From Comamonas sp. (GTDB lineage Bacteria; Pseudomonadota; Gammaproteobacteria; Burkholderiales; Burkholderiaceae_C), in assembly GCA_018384835.1 (NCBI GenBank), contig JAHAYB010000242.1, positions 1 to 14,064 on the forward strand: 14,064 nt of DNA, in the 5' to 3' direction. Shown piece by piece: positions 1 through 7,781 of this stretch; position 1 is the first letter of the stretch; every line of letters starts with the position of its first letter. The position numbers and the translations under genes were made by a program. Under the pieces are notes generated by a model. The model was not told the origin of the DNA and did no database searches. It worked only from the letters and a program-made list of their open reading frames with translations.

Positions 1-1187
<1,187 letters not shown>

Positions 1188-1207
1188 TTGTGCCCCTGTG
1201 CTCTATA

Positions 1208-1220
1208 CCCTAGCCTAGGG
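1208..1220. repeat. Short palindrome downstream of icd
   Basis: CCCTAG-C-CTAGGG is a perfect dyad with a single central base. Outer flanks CTGTG (1196-1200) and CACAG (1221-1225) are also complementary, separated from the core by a 7-nt bulge on the left side. It may add a weak hairpin just before the main terminator. No further function is visible. Confidence 0.5.
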
Positions 1221-1229
1221 CACAGTAAA

Positions 1230-1270
1230 AAAATAGCCGCCTGCTTGGTATCAAGCGAGGCGGCTATTTT
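1230..1270. terminator. Bidirectional intrinsic terminator between icd and lpdA
   Basis: The arms 1230-1242 (AAAATAGCCGCCT) and 1258-1270 are perfectly complementary over 13 bp. An inner GCTTG/CAAGC stem (1243-1247 with 1252-1256) closes on a GTAT loop, with only G1257 unpaired. A-run and T-run flanks on opposite sides give a U-tract in both directions, so it can end icd on the + strand and the aceE-aceF-lpdA transcript on the - strand. It lies 57 bp after the icd stop and 64 bp after the lpdA stop. Confidence 0.9.
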
Positions 1271-1284
1271 ATTGGGGCGCTTAT

Positions 1285-1311
1285 TGAGGGCGCTGAGGGC
1301 GCTGAGGGCGC
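1285..1311. repeat. Three perfect 9-bp tandem repeats
   Basis: TGAGGGCGC is present three times head to tail (1285-1293, 1294-1302, 1303-1311) between the terminator and the lpdA stop. No coding or regulatory meaning is evident. Being GC-rich and non-coding, it looks like a slippage-prone micro-repeat. Confidence 0.9.
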
Positions 1312-1324
1312 ATTTCGTTTTTAT

Positions 1325-1342
1325 TTAACGCTTTTAACGCTT
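1325..1342. repeat. 9-bp tandem duplication of the lpdA stop region
   Basis: TTAACGCTT occurs at 1325-1333 and 1334-1342. On the lpdA strand this reads AAGCGTTAA twice. Because the period is three codons, the Lys-Arg-stop ending of lpdA is repeated in frame, giving a second TAA nine bases after the first. Confidence 0.9.
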
Positions 1343-3163
1343 TTGCGGTGGCAAGTCAGTGCAACTACCGTGCGCTGCTTCGGCCGCCATACCAATACTC
1401 TCGCCCAAGGTAGGGTGGGGGTGGATGGTTTTGCCGATGTCCACGCTATCCGCGCCCATCTCAATGGCCAGCGCTACTTCGCCAATCATGTCGCCCGCAT
1501 GGGTGCCGACCATGCCGCCGCCCAGGATGCGGCCTGTGGCCTCATCAAACAGCAGCTTGGTAAAGCCTTCATCACGGCCATTGGCAATGGCGCGGCCAGA
1601 GGCTGCCCAGGGGAATAGCCCCTTCTTCACCTTGATGCCCTGCGCCTTGGCTTGGTCTTCGGTCAGGCCGACCCAGGCCACTTCAGGGTCGGTATAGGCC
1701 ACACTGGGGATGACGCGGGCATCAAAGGCGCTGGCCGCCAGCTCTTTATTGCCTTGCAGTTCACCGGCGATGACTTCAGCGGCTACATGCGCCTCGTGTA
1801 CGGCTTTGTGCGCCAGCATGGGCTGGCCAATAATGTCGCCAATGGCAAAGATATGCGGCACATTGGTGCGCATCTGCACGTTCACATCGATAAAGCCACG
1901 TTCGGTCACGGCTACGCCTGCGGCCTCAGCACCGATCTTTTTGCCGTTGGGGGTGCGGCCTACGGCTTGCAACACCAGGTCGTAAGTGCCTTCGCTCTTG
2001 GAGCCGTCTAGCCCCTCGAACTGCACCTTGATGCCTTCGGGCGTGGCCTGTGCGCCCACGGTTTTGGTTTTGAGCATGATGTTGTCAAAGCGTGGCTGGT
2101 TCATTTTTTGCCACACTTTCACCAAGTCGCGGTCAGCGCCCTGCATCAGGCCATCCATCATTTCCACCACGTCCAGGCGTGCGCCCAGGGTGGAGTAAAC
2201 CGTGCCCATTTCCAAGCCGATGATGCCGCCGCCCACGATGAGCATCTTCTTGGGCACGCTTTGCAGCGCCAGCGCTCCGGTGGAATCGACCACACGCGGG
2301 TCGTCGGGCATAAACGGCAGATGCACCGCTTGGCTGCCCGCCGCAATGATGGCGTTTTTGAACTGCACCACTTGCTTATTGCCGGTAGGCGCTTGTCCTG
2401 TGCCGCTGGTTTCCTGTACTTCCAGATGGTGGCTGCCCACAAACTGGCCGTAACCGCGCACGACGGTGACTTTGCGCATTTTGGCCATGCCTGCCAGGCC
2501 ACCGGTGAGCTTGGTAATCACCTTTTCCTTATGGCTGCGCAGTTGGTCGATATTCACCTGGGGAGCGCCAAAGCTGATGCCTGCCACTTCCAGATGCTTG
2601 ACCTCATCCATCACAGCGGCAACGTGCAGCAGTGCCTTGGAGGGGATACAGCCCACGTTCAAGCACACGCCGCCCAGGGTGGCGTAGCGCTCAACCAGCA
2701 CCACTTTCAAGCCCAGGTCAGCAGCGCGGAAGGCGGCGGAATAGCCACCAGGGCCGCCGCCGAGCACCAGCACGTCGCAGTCCAAATCACTGCTACCGGT
2801 AAAGCTGGCGGCGGTGGGTGCGGCTACTGGCGCAGGCGCAGGAGCGCTTGCGGATGCCGCTTGTGGAGCAGCAGCGGCTGGCGCCTCTGCAGGGGCAGGG
2901 TTTGCAGTAGCGGCCTCATCAGCCGCCGCTACCTCCATGCTGGCGATGATGCTGCCTTCGCTGACGTTGTCGCCGATTTTTACGTTCAGCGCCTTGATAA
3001 CCCCAGCGTGGCTGCTGGGGATTTCCATGGAGGCTTTATCGCTCTCCACGGTAATCAGGCTTTGCTCCAGGGCGACGGTGTCGCCCACGTTGACCAGTAG
3101 TTCAATCACACCGACTTCGGCAAAATCGCCGATGTCGGGCACACGAATGTCAATGGTTGCCAT
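1334..3163 (-). CDS. lpdA: Dihydrolipoyl dehydrogenase (pyruvate dehydrogenase E3) with N-terminal lipoyl domain
   Basis: E3 reoxidises dihydrolipoyl groups of the pyruvate dehydrogenase complex, passing electrons through a disulfide and FAD to NAD+. The 609-residue product is longer than the usual 470-480 because residues 1-78 form a lipoyl domain (VESDKAS, lipoyl Lys43), followed by an Ala/Pro linker (about 79-125). The flavoenzyme follows: FAD motif GGGPGGYSAA (135-144), redox pair GGVCLNVGCIPSK (Cys167, Cys172), NAD motif GGGIIGLEMG, a second FAD motif AIGDIIGQPMLAHKA, and the catalytic HPHPTLGES block near the C-terminus (His583, Glu588). The start ATG is 15 nt after the aceF stop, with AAGGAAAGG upstream that overlaps that stop. 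It is the last gene of the aceE-aceF-lpdA operon, so the E3 is dedicated to this complex. The fused lipoyl domain is known from betaproteobacteria and Neisseria. Confidence 0.97.
   Translation of the reverse strand: MATIDIRVPDIGDFAEVGVIELLVNVGDTVALEQSLITVESDKASMEIPSSHAGVIKALNVKIGDNVSEGSIIASMEVAAADEAATANPAPAEAPAAAAPQAASASAPAPAPVAAPTAASFTGSSDLDCDVLVLGGGPGGYSAAFRAADLGLKVVLVERYATLGGVCLNVGCIPSKALLHVAAVMDEVKHLEVAGISFGAPQVNIDQLRSHKEKVITKLTGGLAGMAKMRKVTVVRGYGQFVGSHHLEVQETSGTGQAPTGNKQVVQFKNAIIAAGSQAVHLPFMPDDPRVVDSTGALALQSVPKKMLIVGGGIIGLEMGTVYSTLGARLDVVEMMDGLMQGADRDLVKVWQKMNQPRFDNIMLKTKTVGAQATPEGIKVQFEGLDGSKSEGTYDLVLQAVGRTPNGKKIGAEAAGVAVTERGFIDVNVQMRTNVPHIFAIGDIIGQPMLAHKAVHEAHVAAEVIAGELQGNKELAASAFDARVIPSVAYTDPEVAWVGLTEDQAKAQGIKVKKGLFPWAASGRAIANGRDEGFTKLLFDEATGRILGGGMVGTHAGDMIGEVALAIEMGADSVDIGKTIHPHPTLGESIGMAAEAAHGSCTDLPPQKR
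3003..3052 (-). repeat. lpdA copy of a 50-bp near-identical lipoyl-domain segment
   Basis: This segment encodes the lipoyl-lysine loop of the LpdA lipoyl domain. It matches 4689-4738 in aceF at 48 of 50 bases by eye, with differences at the 3rd and 27th base. Confidence 0.85.
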
Positions 3164-3178
3164 GCTTGTGCCCTTTCC

Positions 3179-4849
3179 TTACAGCAAGATGCGACGGTAG
3201 TCGGCCAGCACCGCGCCCAAGTAGGCGTTAAAGCGTGCGGCAGCAGCTCCGTCAATCACACGGTGGTCATACGACAGCGACAGCGGCAGCATCAGGCGCG
3301 GGGCAAACTGCTTGCCGTCCCACACGGGCTGCATGGCGCTCTTGGACAGGCCAAGAATAGCCACCTCAGGCGCATTGACGATGGGGGTGAAGTGCGTGCC
3401 ACCGATGCCGCCCAGGGACGATATCGAGAAGCAGCCGCCCTGCATGTCAGCAGCGCCAAGCTTGCCGTCACGTGCTTTTTTGGCCAGCTCGCCCATTTCC
3501 TGGCTGATTTGCAGAAGGCCTTTTTGGTCGGCATTTTTGAGCACCGGCACTACCAGCCCGTTGGGCGTATCGGCGGCAAAGCCAATGTGGTAGTAGTTTT
3601 TGTACACCAGGGTGTCGCCATCCAGGCTGGTGTTGAACTCAGGGAATTTCTTGAGTGCAGCCACCACGGCCTTAATCACAAAGGCCAGCATGGTGACTTT
3701 GACATCGCTCTTGGCCTTGGCGCTTTCGGCGTTGGTTTGCACGCGGAAGGCTTCCAGCTCGGTAATGTCGGCCTGGTCGTTGTTGGTGACGTGGGGAATC
3801 ATCACCCAGTTGCGGTGCAGATTAGCGCCGCTGATTTTCTTGATGCGCGACAGGTCTTTGCGCTCAACCTCACCAAACTTGGCGAAATCGACCTTTGGCC
3901 AGGGCAGCAAATCCATGCCTACACCTGCATTGCCAGCGCCACCACCAGCGGGGGCTTTGGCCGCTTGCGCCTGGGTCTGCACTGCGCCGCTCATAACCTG
4001 CTGGGTAAAGCGCTGCACGTCTTCCTGGGTGATGCGGCCTTTGTTGCCGCTGCCCTGCACTTCGGCCAGAGGTACGCCCAGCTCACGCGCAAACTTGCGC
4101 ACTGAGGGGCTGGCGTGCGGCAGCTTGGCCGAGGGCGCAACCGTGGGGTTGTGCGCTGGCGCGGCTGCGGCTGCTACTGTGGCTGGTGCAACAGGTGCAA
4201 CAGGAGTAGGTGCGGAAGCTGCTGGCGCAGCCGCTGCAGGGGCAGGAGCCGCCGCTGGCGCTGCTGCGCCTTGCACCGTCATCTGCCCAATCACATCACC
4301 GGCGTTGACTTTGTCGCCCAGTTGCAGGGTCAGCGCGGTAATCGTGCCCGCTGCGGGTGAGGGGATTTCCATTGCGGCTTTATCGCTCTCTACGGTACAC
4401 AGCGATTGCTCTTCGGTCACGGTGTCGCCCACCTTGACCAGCAGTTCAATCACCGCCACGTCTTCAAAATCGCCAATATCGGGGATGCGGATTTCCAGGC
4501 TGCTGCTAGCAGTTGCTGCCGCTGCTGCTTGAGGGGCGGGGGCGGTAATTGGTGCTGGAGCGGCAGCCTCAGCAACTGGTGCGGGTGCGGCAGCAGGGGC
4601 TTCGGCGGCCTCTGCCGTTTCTAGCAGAAGCAGTACCGAGCCTTCGCTCACCTGGTCGCCTAGCGCCACCTTCAGCTCTTTGACCACACCGGCGTGGCTG
4701 CTGGGGATTTCCATCGAGGCTTTATCGCTCTCCACGGTCACTAGGGATTGCTCCACCTTGATGGTGTCGCCCACTTTGACCAGCACCTCAATGATGCCGA
4801 CTTCATCGAAGTCGCCAATGTCTGGAACTTTAATTTCAGTGAGTGCCAT
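3179..4849 (-). CDS. aceF: Dihydrolipoyllysine-residue acetyltransferase (pyruvate dehydrogenase E2)
   Basis: E2 forms the core of the pyruvate dehydrogenase complex and transfers the acetyl group from lipoyl-lysine to CoA. The 556-residue protein has two lipoyl domains, residues 1-78 (VESDKAS, Lys43) and 117-193 (VESDKAA, Lys157), separated by Ala/Pro-rich swinging linkers. A peripheral-subunit-binding domain follows at about 245-281 ([15 protein letters not shown] ... [11 protein letters not shown]), then the catalytic domain ending in [15 protein letters not shown] with active-site His529 and Asp533. Two lipoyl domains, rather than the three of E. coli AceF, is common outside enterics. The ATG is preceded by AGGAGA (4858-4863) with an 8-nt spacer and lies 23 nt after the aceE stop. 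The final residues DYRRILL are typical for this E2 class. No truncation or frameshift is visible. Confidence 0.97.
   Translation of the reverse strand: MALTEIKVPDIGDFDEVGIIEVLVKVGDTIKVEQSLVTVESDKASMEIPSSHAGVVKELKVALGDQVSEGSVLLLLETAEAAEAPAAAPAPVAEAAAPAPITAPAPQAAAAATASSSLEIRIPDIGDFEDVAVIELLVKVGDTVTEEQSLCTVESDKAAMEIPSPAAGTITALTLQLGDKVNAGDVIGQMTVQGAAAPAAAPAPAAAAPAASAPTPVAPVAPATVAAAAAPAHNPTVAPSAKLPHASPSVRKFARELGVPLAEVQGSGNKGRITQEDVQRFTQQVMSGAVQTQAQAAKAPAGGGAGNAGVGMDLLPWPKVDFAKFGEVERKDLSRIKKISGANLHRNWVMIPHVTNNDQADITELEAFRVQTNAESAKAKSDVKVTMLAFVIKAVVAALKKFPEFNTSLDGDTLVYKNYYHIGFAADTPNGLVVPVLKNADQKGLLQISQEMGELAKKARDGKLGAADMQGGCFSISSLGGIGGTHFTPIVNAPEVAILGLSKSAMQPVWDGKQFAPRLMLPLSLSYDHRVIDGAAAARFNAYLGAVLADYRRILL
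4689..4738 (-). repeat. aceF copy of the 50-bp lipoyl-domain segment
   Basis: This is the part of AceF lipoyl domain 1 covering the modified lysine. It is almost base-identical to 3003-3052 in lpdA. The corresponding stretch of AceF lipoyl domain 2 (around 4360-4397) is clearly more diverged. Confidence 0.85.
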
Positions 4850-4872
4850 GTTTTGTCTCTCCTGGGGCTGTG

Positions 4873-7578
4873 TTATGCGTACAAGGGGTTGATTTTGTCG
4901 GCCTTGATACCGTACTTGGCAATCGCCTCGGCCACCTTGGTGACGGGCAGCTTGCCCTCGTCAGCCAGCGATTTGAGGGCGGCAACGACGATGTAGTGGC
5001 GGTTGATTTCAAAGTGCTCGCGCAGTTTGCTGCGGAAGTCACTGCGGCCAAAGCCGTCGGTGCCCAGCACTTTGTAGCTACGCCCTTTGGGGATGAAGGG
5101 GCGAATTTGCTCGGCAAAGGCTTTCATGTAGTCGGTGGAAGCAATTACCGGGCCGCTGTGGCCTGTAAGTTGCTCGCTGACAAAGCTGCGCTTGGGCGTT
5201 TCTAGTGGGTGCAGCAGGTTCCAGCGCTCCACGTCCTGGCCATCGCGTGCCAGTTCGGTAAAGCTGGGGCAGCTCCACACGTCGGCGGCAATTTGCCAGT
5301 CTTTTTCCAGCAGCTCCTGGGCAAACAGCGATTCGCGCAGGATGGAGCCACTGCCCAGCAGTTGCACGCGCTCGCCGGTTTGCGGCACTTTCTGGCCTTG
5401 CTTGAGCAGGTACATGCCTTTGAGGATTTGACGCTCCGTGCCGGGGGTGAGGCCGGGCATGGCGTAGTTCTCATTGAGCAAGGTGATGTAGTAGAAGACG
5501 TTTTCCTGGTTCTGCACCATGCGGCGCAGCCCCTCTTGCATGATGACGGCCACCTCGTGGGCAAACGTGGGGTCGTAGCTGACGCAGTTGGGAATGGTGC
5601 TGGACAGGATGTGGCTATGCCCGTCTTCGTGCTGCAAGCCTTCGCCGTTCAAGGTGGTGCGCCCAGAGGTGCCACCCAGAATAAAGCCGCGTGCCTGCAT
5701 ATCACCCGCTGCCCAGGCAAAGTCACCAAAGCGCTGGAAGCCGAACATGGAGTAATACACGTAGAAGGGAATCATGATGCGGTTGTTGGTGGAGTACGAC
5801 GTGGCCGCCGCAATCCACGAGCACATGCCGCCCGCTTCGTTAATGCCTTCTTGCAGGATTTGACCGGCCTTGTCTTCCTTGTAGTACATGACTTGGTCAC
5901 GGTCCACTGGGGTGTAAAGCTGGCCTTTGGGGTTGTAGATGCCAATTTGGCGGAACAAGCCTTCCATGCCGAAGGTACGCGCCTCATCCACCAGAATCGG
6001 CACCACGCGCGGGCCCAGTGCCTTGTCGCGCAGCAGTTGCGTCAAAAAGCGCACGTAGGCTTGGGTGGTGGAGATTTCGCGGCCTTCGGCGGTGGGGTCA
6101 GTAATGGCCTTGAAGGTCTCCAGCGGCGGGGCCGTGAATTGCTCATCGGCCTTCTCGCGGCGGTTGGGCAAGTAACCGCCCAAGGCTTTGCGACGCTCGT
6201 GCAGGTATTGCATCTCGGGCGTGTCATCAGCAGGTTTGTAGTAGGGCAGGCTTTCCAGTTCACTATCAGGGATAGGGATGTTGAAGCGGTCGCGGATGTA
6301 GCGAATATCTTCATCAGCCAGCTGCTTGGTCTGGTGAACGGTATTTTTGGCCTCACCAGCCTTGCCCATGCCATAGCCTTTAACGGTCTTGACCAGCAGC
6401 ACCGTAGGCTGACCGGTGTTGTTGTTATGCGCGGCGTGGAAGGCGGCATAGACTTTTTCTGGGTCGTGGCCACCACGGCGCAGCTCCCACAGGTCGTCAT
6501 CGGTCATGTGCTCGACCAGCTTGGCAGTTTCGGGGTATTTACCGAAGAAGTGCTTGCGCAGGTAAGCGCCGTCCATCGCGCGCATGGTCTGGTAGTCGCC
6601 GTCCAGGGTTTCCATCATCAGTTGGCGCAGCTTGCCGTCTTTGTCGCGGCGTAGCAGCTCGTCCCAGCCCTTGCCCCACAGCAGTTTGATGACGTTCCAG
6701 CCAGCACCACGGAAGTCGCCTTCCAGCTCTTGGATGATTTTGCCGTTGCCGCGCACGGGGCCATCCAAGCGCTGCAAATTGCAGTTAATGACGAAGACCA
6801 GGTTGTCCAGGTTTTCGCGGGCGGCCAAGCTGATAGCGCCTTTGCTCTCTGGCTCGTCCATTTCGCCGTCGCCCAGGAATATCCAGACTTTGCGGTTTTC
6901 GGTGTTGGCAATGCCACGGGCGTGCAGATACTTGAGGAAGCGTGCTTGGTAAATCGCCATCATCGGGCCTAAGCCCATGGACACGGTGGGGAATTGCCAG
7001 AAGCCAGGCATCAGCTTGGGGTGGGGGTAGCTGGACAGACCCTTGCCATCCACTTCCTGGCGGAAGTTTTCTAGCTGCTCTTCGGTGATGCGGCCTTCCA
7101 GATAGGCGCGGGCATAGATACCGGGGGCGCTATGGCCTTGGAAATAGACGCAATCGCCGCCGTGGTCTTCGCTTTCGGCACGCCAGAAGTAGTTAAAGCC
7201 CGCGCCCCACATGGAAGCCAGCGAGGCAAACGAGCCAATATGCCCGCCCAGGTCGCCGCCATCTTCAGGGTGGATGCGGTTGGCGCGTACCACCATGGCC
7301 ATGGCGTTCCAGCGCATAAAGGCGCGTAGGCGTTTTTCGATGGCGATATTGCCGGTGCAGCGCACCTCTTGCTCAGGCTCGATGGTGTTGACGTAGCCGG
7401 TATGGGCAGAAAACGGCAGGTCAATGCTGTTTTGGCGGGCGTGCTCCAGGATTTCTTCAATCAGGTGGTGGGCGTATTGAGCGCCTTCGCGGTCAATGAC
7501 GGCAGATAAAGCATCCATCCATTCCCGCGTTTCCTGCGGGTCTAAGTCGGGTGCGTTGTGTTGGGGTTGTTGACTCAT
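4873..7578 (-). CDS. aceE: Pyruvate dehydrogenase E1 component, homodimeric type
   Basis: E1 uses thiamine diphosphate to decarboxylate pyruvate and acetylates the lipoyl groups of E2. The product is 901 residues, close to the usual 885-900. The thiamine-diphosphate motif [10 protein letters not shown] starts near residue 236 and ends in NCN at 265-267, with the expected spacing. Other AceE signatures are [21 protein letters not shown] near the N-terminus, [22 protein letters not shown], and in the C-terminal half [40 protein letters not shown] and [12 protein letters not shown] chose ATG 7576-7578 (MSQQPQHN) because an AGGAGA Shine-Dalgarno sits 8 nt upstream. An in-frame TTG at 7594-7596 would place that ribosome site inside the gene. 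It is the first gene of the operon, transcribed divergently from the sensor kinase operon across 203 bp that contain its control region. Confidence 0.98.
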   Translation of the reverse strand: MSQQPQHNAPDLDPQETREWMDALSAVIDREGAQYAHHLIEEILEHARQNSIDLPFSAHTGYVNTIEPEQEVRCTGNIAIEKRLRAFMRWNAMAMVVRANRIHPEDGGDLGGHIGSFASLASMWGAGFNYFWRAESEDHGGDCVYFQGHSAPGIYARAYLEGRITEEQLENFRQEVDGKGLSSYPHPKLMPGFWQFPTVSMGLGPMMAIYQARFLKYLHARGIANTENRKVWIFLGDGEMDEPESKGAISLAARENLDNLVFVINCNLQRLDGPVRGNGKIIQELEGDFRGAGWNVIKLLWGKGWDELLRRDKDGKLRQLMMETLDGDYQTMRAMDGAYLRKHFFGKYPETAKLVEHMTDDDLWELRRGGHDPEKVYAAFHAAHNNNTGQPTVLLVKTVKGYGMGKAGEAKNTVHQTKQLADEDIRYIRDRFNIPIPDSELESLPYYKPADDTPEMQYLHERRKALGGYLPNRREKADEQFTAPPLETFKAITDPTAEGREISTTQAYVRFLTQLLRDKALGPRVVPILVDEARTFGMEGLFRQIGIYNPKGQLYTPVDRDQVMYYKEDKAGQILQEGINEAGGMCSWIAAATSYSTNNRIMIPFYVYYSMFGFQRFGDFAWAAGDMQARGFILGGTSGRTTLNGEGLQHEDGHSHILSSTIPNCVSYDPTFAHEVAVIMQEGLRRMVQNQENVFYYITLLNENYAMPGLTPGTERQILKGMYLLKQGQKVPQTGERVQLLGSGSILRESLFAQELLEKDWQIAADVWSCPSFTELARDGQDVERWNLLHPLETPKRSFVSEQLTGHSGPVIASTDYMKAFAEQIRPFIPKGRSYKVLGTDGFGRSDFRSKLREHFEINRHYIVVAALKSLADEGKLPVTKVAEAIAKYGIKADKINPLYA

Positions 7579-7586
7579 GGTGTTTG

Positions 7587-7592
7587 TCTCCT
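7587..7592 (-). promoter_or_regulatory. Ribosome binding site that fixes the aceE start
   Basis: The minus-strand AGGAGA ends 8 nt before ATG 7578. It matches the identical AGGAGA with an 8-nt spacer in front of aceF, and it argues against the upstream TTG start at 7596. Confidence 0.85.
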
Positions 7593-7650
7593 GCAAAAAG
7601 AAGCCCTAAGAAACTCAAATCGGTGAAAAACTGTAGGCTGCTCGGTGGTA

Positions 7651-7685
7651 TTACACGTATCGCCTAGTCGTATCGACCAGTGTAA
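7651..7685. promoter_or_regulatory. 35-bp dyad, candidate operator upstream of aceE
   Basis: The pattern is TTACAC-N3-TCG-N11-CGA-N3-GTGTAA, centred at 7668, with 9 of 12 bases matching in each arm. A direct repeat CGTATCG is embedded at 7656-7662 and 7669-7675, 13 bp apart. It lies 73-107 bp upstream of the aceE ATG. The interrupted arms fit a protein-binding DNA site better than an RNA hairpin. The binding protein is unknown; the adjacent FixJ-type regulator is an obvious candidate. Confidence 0.4.
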
Positions 7686-7705
7686 GTGTCGCATAAATTC
7701 AAAAA

Positions 7706-7734
7706 ATTTCAAATGACGCTTTTTGTTTTTGCAA
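7706..7734 (-). promoter_or_regulatory. Weak sigma-70-like promoter candidate for aceE
   Basis: On the minus strand a TTGCAA -35 (7729-7734) and a TGAAAT -10 (7706-7711) are separated by 17 bp, each matching the consensus at 4 of 6 bases. The important second A of the -10 is missing. If it were used, the dyad at 7651-7685 would lie just downstream of the start point, within the leader. The call is tentative. Confidence 0.2.
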
Positions 7735-7750
7735 TGTGAAAAAATATTGC
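7731..7750. repeat. Inverted repeat in the AT-rich block before the kinase gene
   Basis: GCAAT (7731-7735) and ATTGC (7746-7750) are inverted around a 10-bp A-rich centre. Arms this short can arise by chance; the position 32-51 bp upstream of the kinase ATG is the only reason to record it. Confidence 0.25.
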
Positions 7751-7781
7751 GGTTGCACAAAATAGACTACCCCCCTGACTT

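Larger units (their letters stand above)
7579..7781. promoter_or_regulatory. Divergent control region between aceE and the sensor kinase operon
   Basis: The 203 bp between the two start codons must contain the promoters for both directions. The part near the kinase (about 7691-7765) is strikingly AT-rich for this genome, with A- and T-runs. The part nearer aceE holds a 35-bp dyad at 7651-7685. I found no match to the E. coli PdhR operator (AATTGGT-N3-ACCAATT) and no strong sigma-70 promoter in either direction. Confidence 0.6.

Noticed and set aside
2108..3100. 330-codon open frame antisense to lpdA
   Set aside because: It is a shadow of lpdA; its Gly/Arg-rich composition follows the antisense of the Ala/Pro linker, and no family is recognisable.
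5209..6654. 481-codon open frame antisense to aceE
   Set aside because: It lies wholly within the conserved aceE gene, has no recognisable motifs and is the kind of long reverse frame that GC-rich codon bias creates.
7579..7596. Alternative TTG start for aceE, six codons upstream of the ATG
   Set aside because: It would place the strong AGGAGA Shine-Dalgarno (7587-7592) inside the coding sequence; the ATG at 7578 has ideal spacing to it.
7600..7690. Possible riboswitch or attenuator in the aceE leader (for example thiamine-pyrophosphate-responsive)
   Set aside because: I found no thi-box-like conserved blocks, no leader peptide and no terminator hairpin with a U-run between the dyad and the aceE ribosome site.
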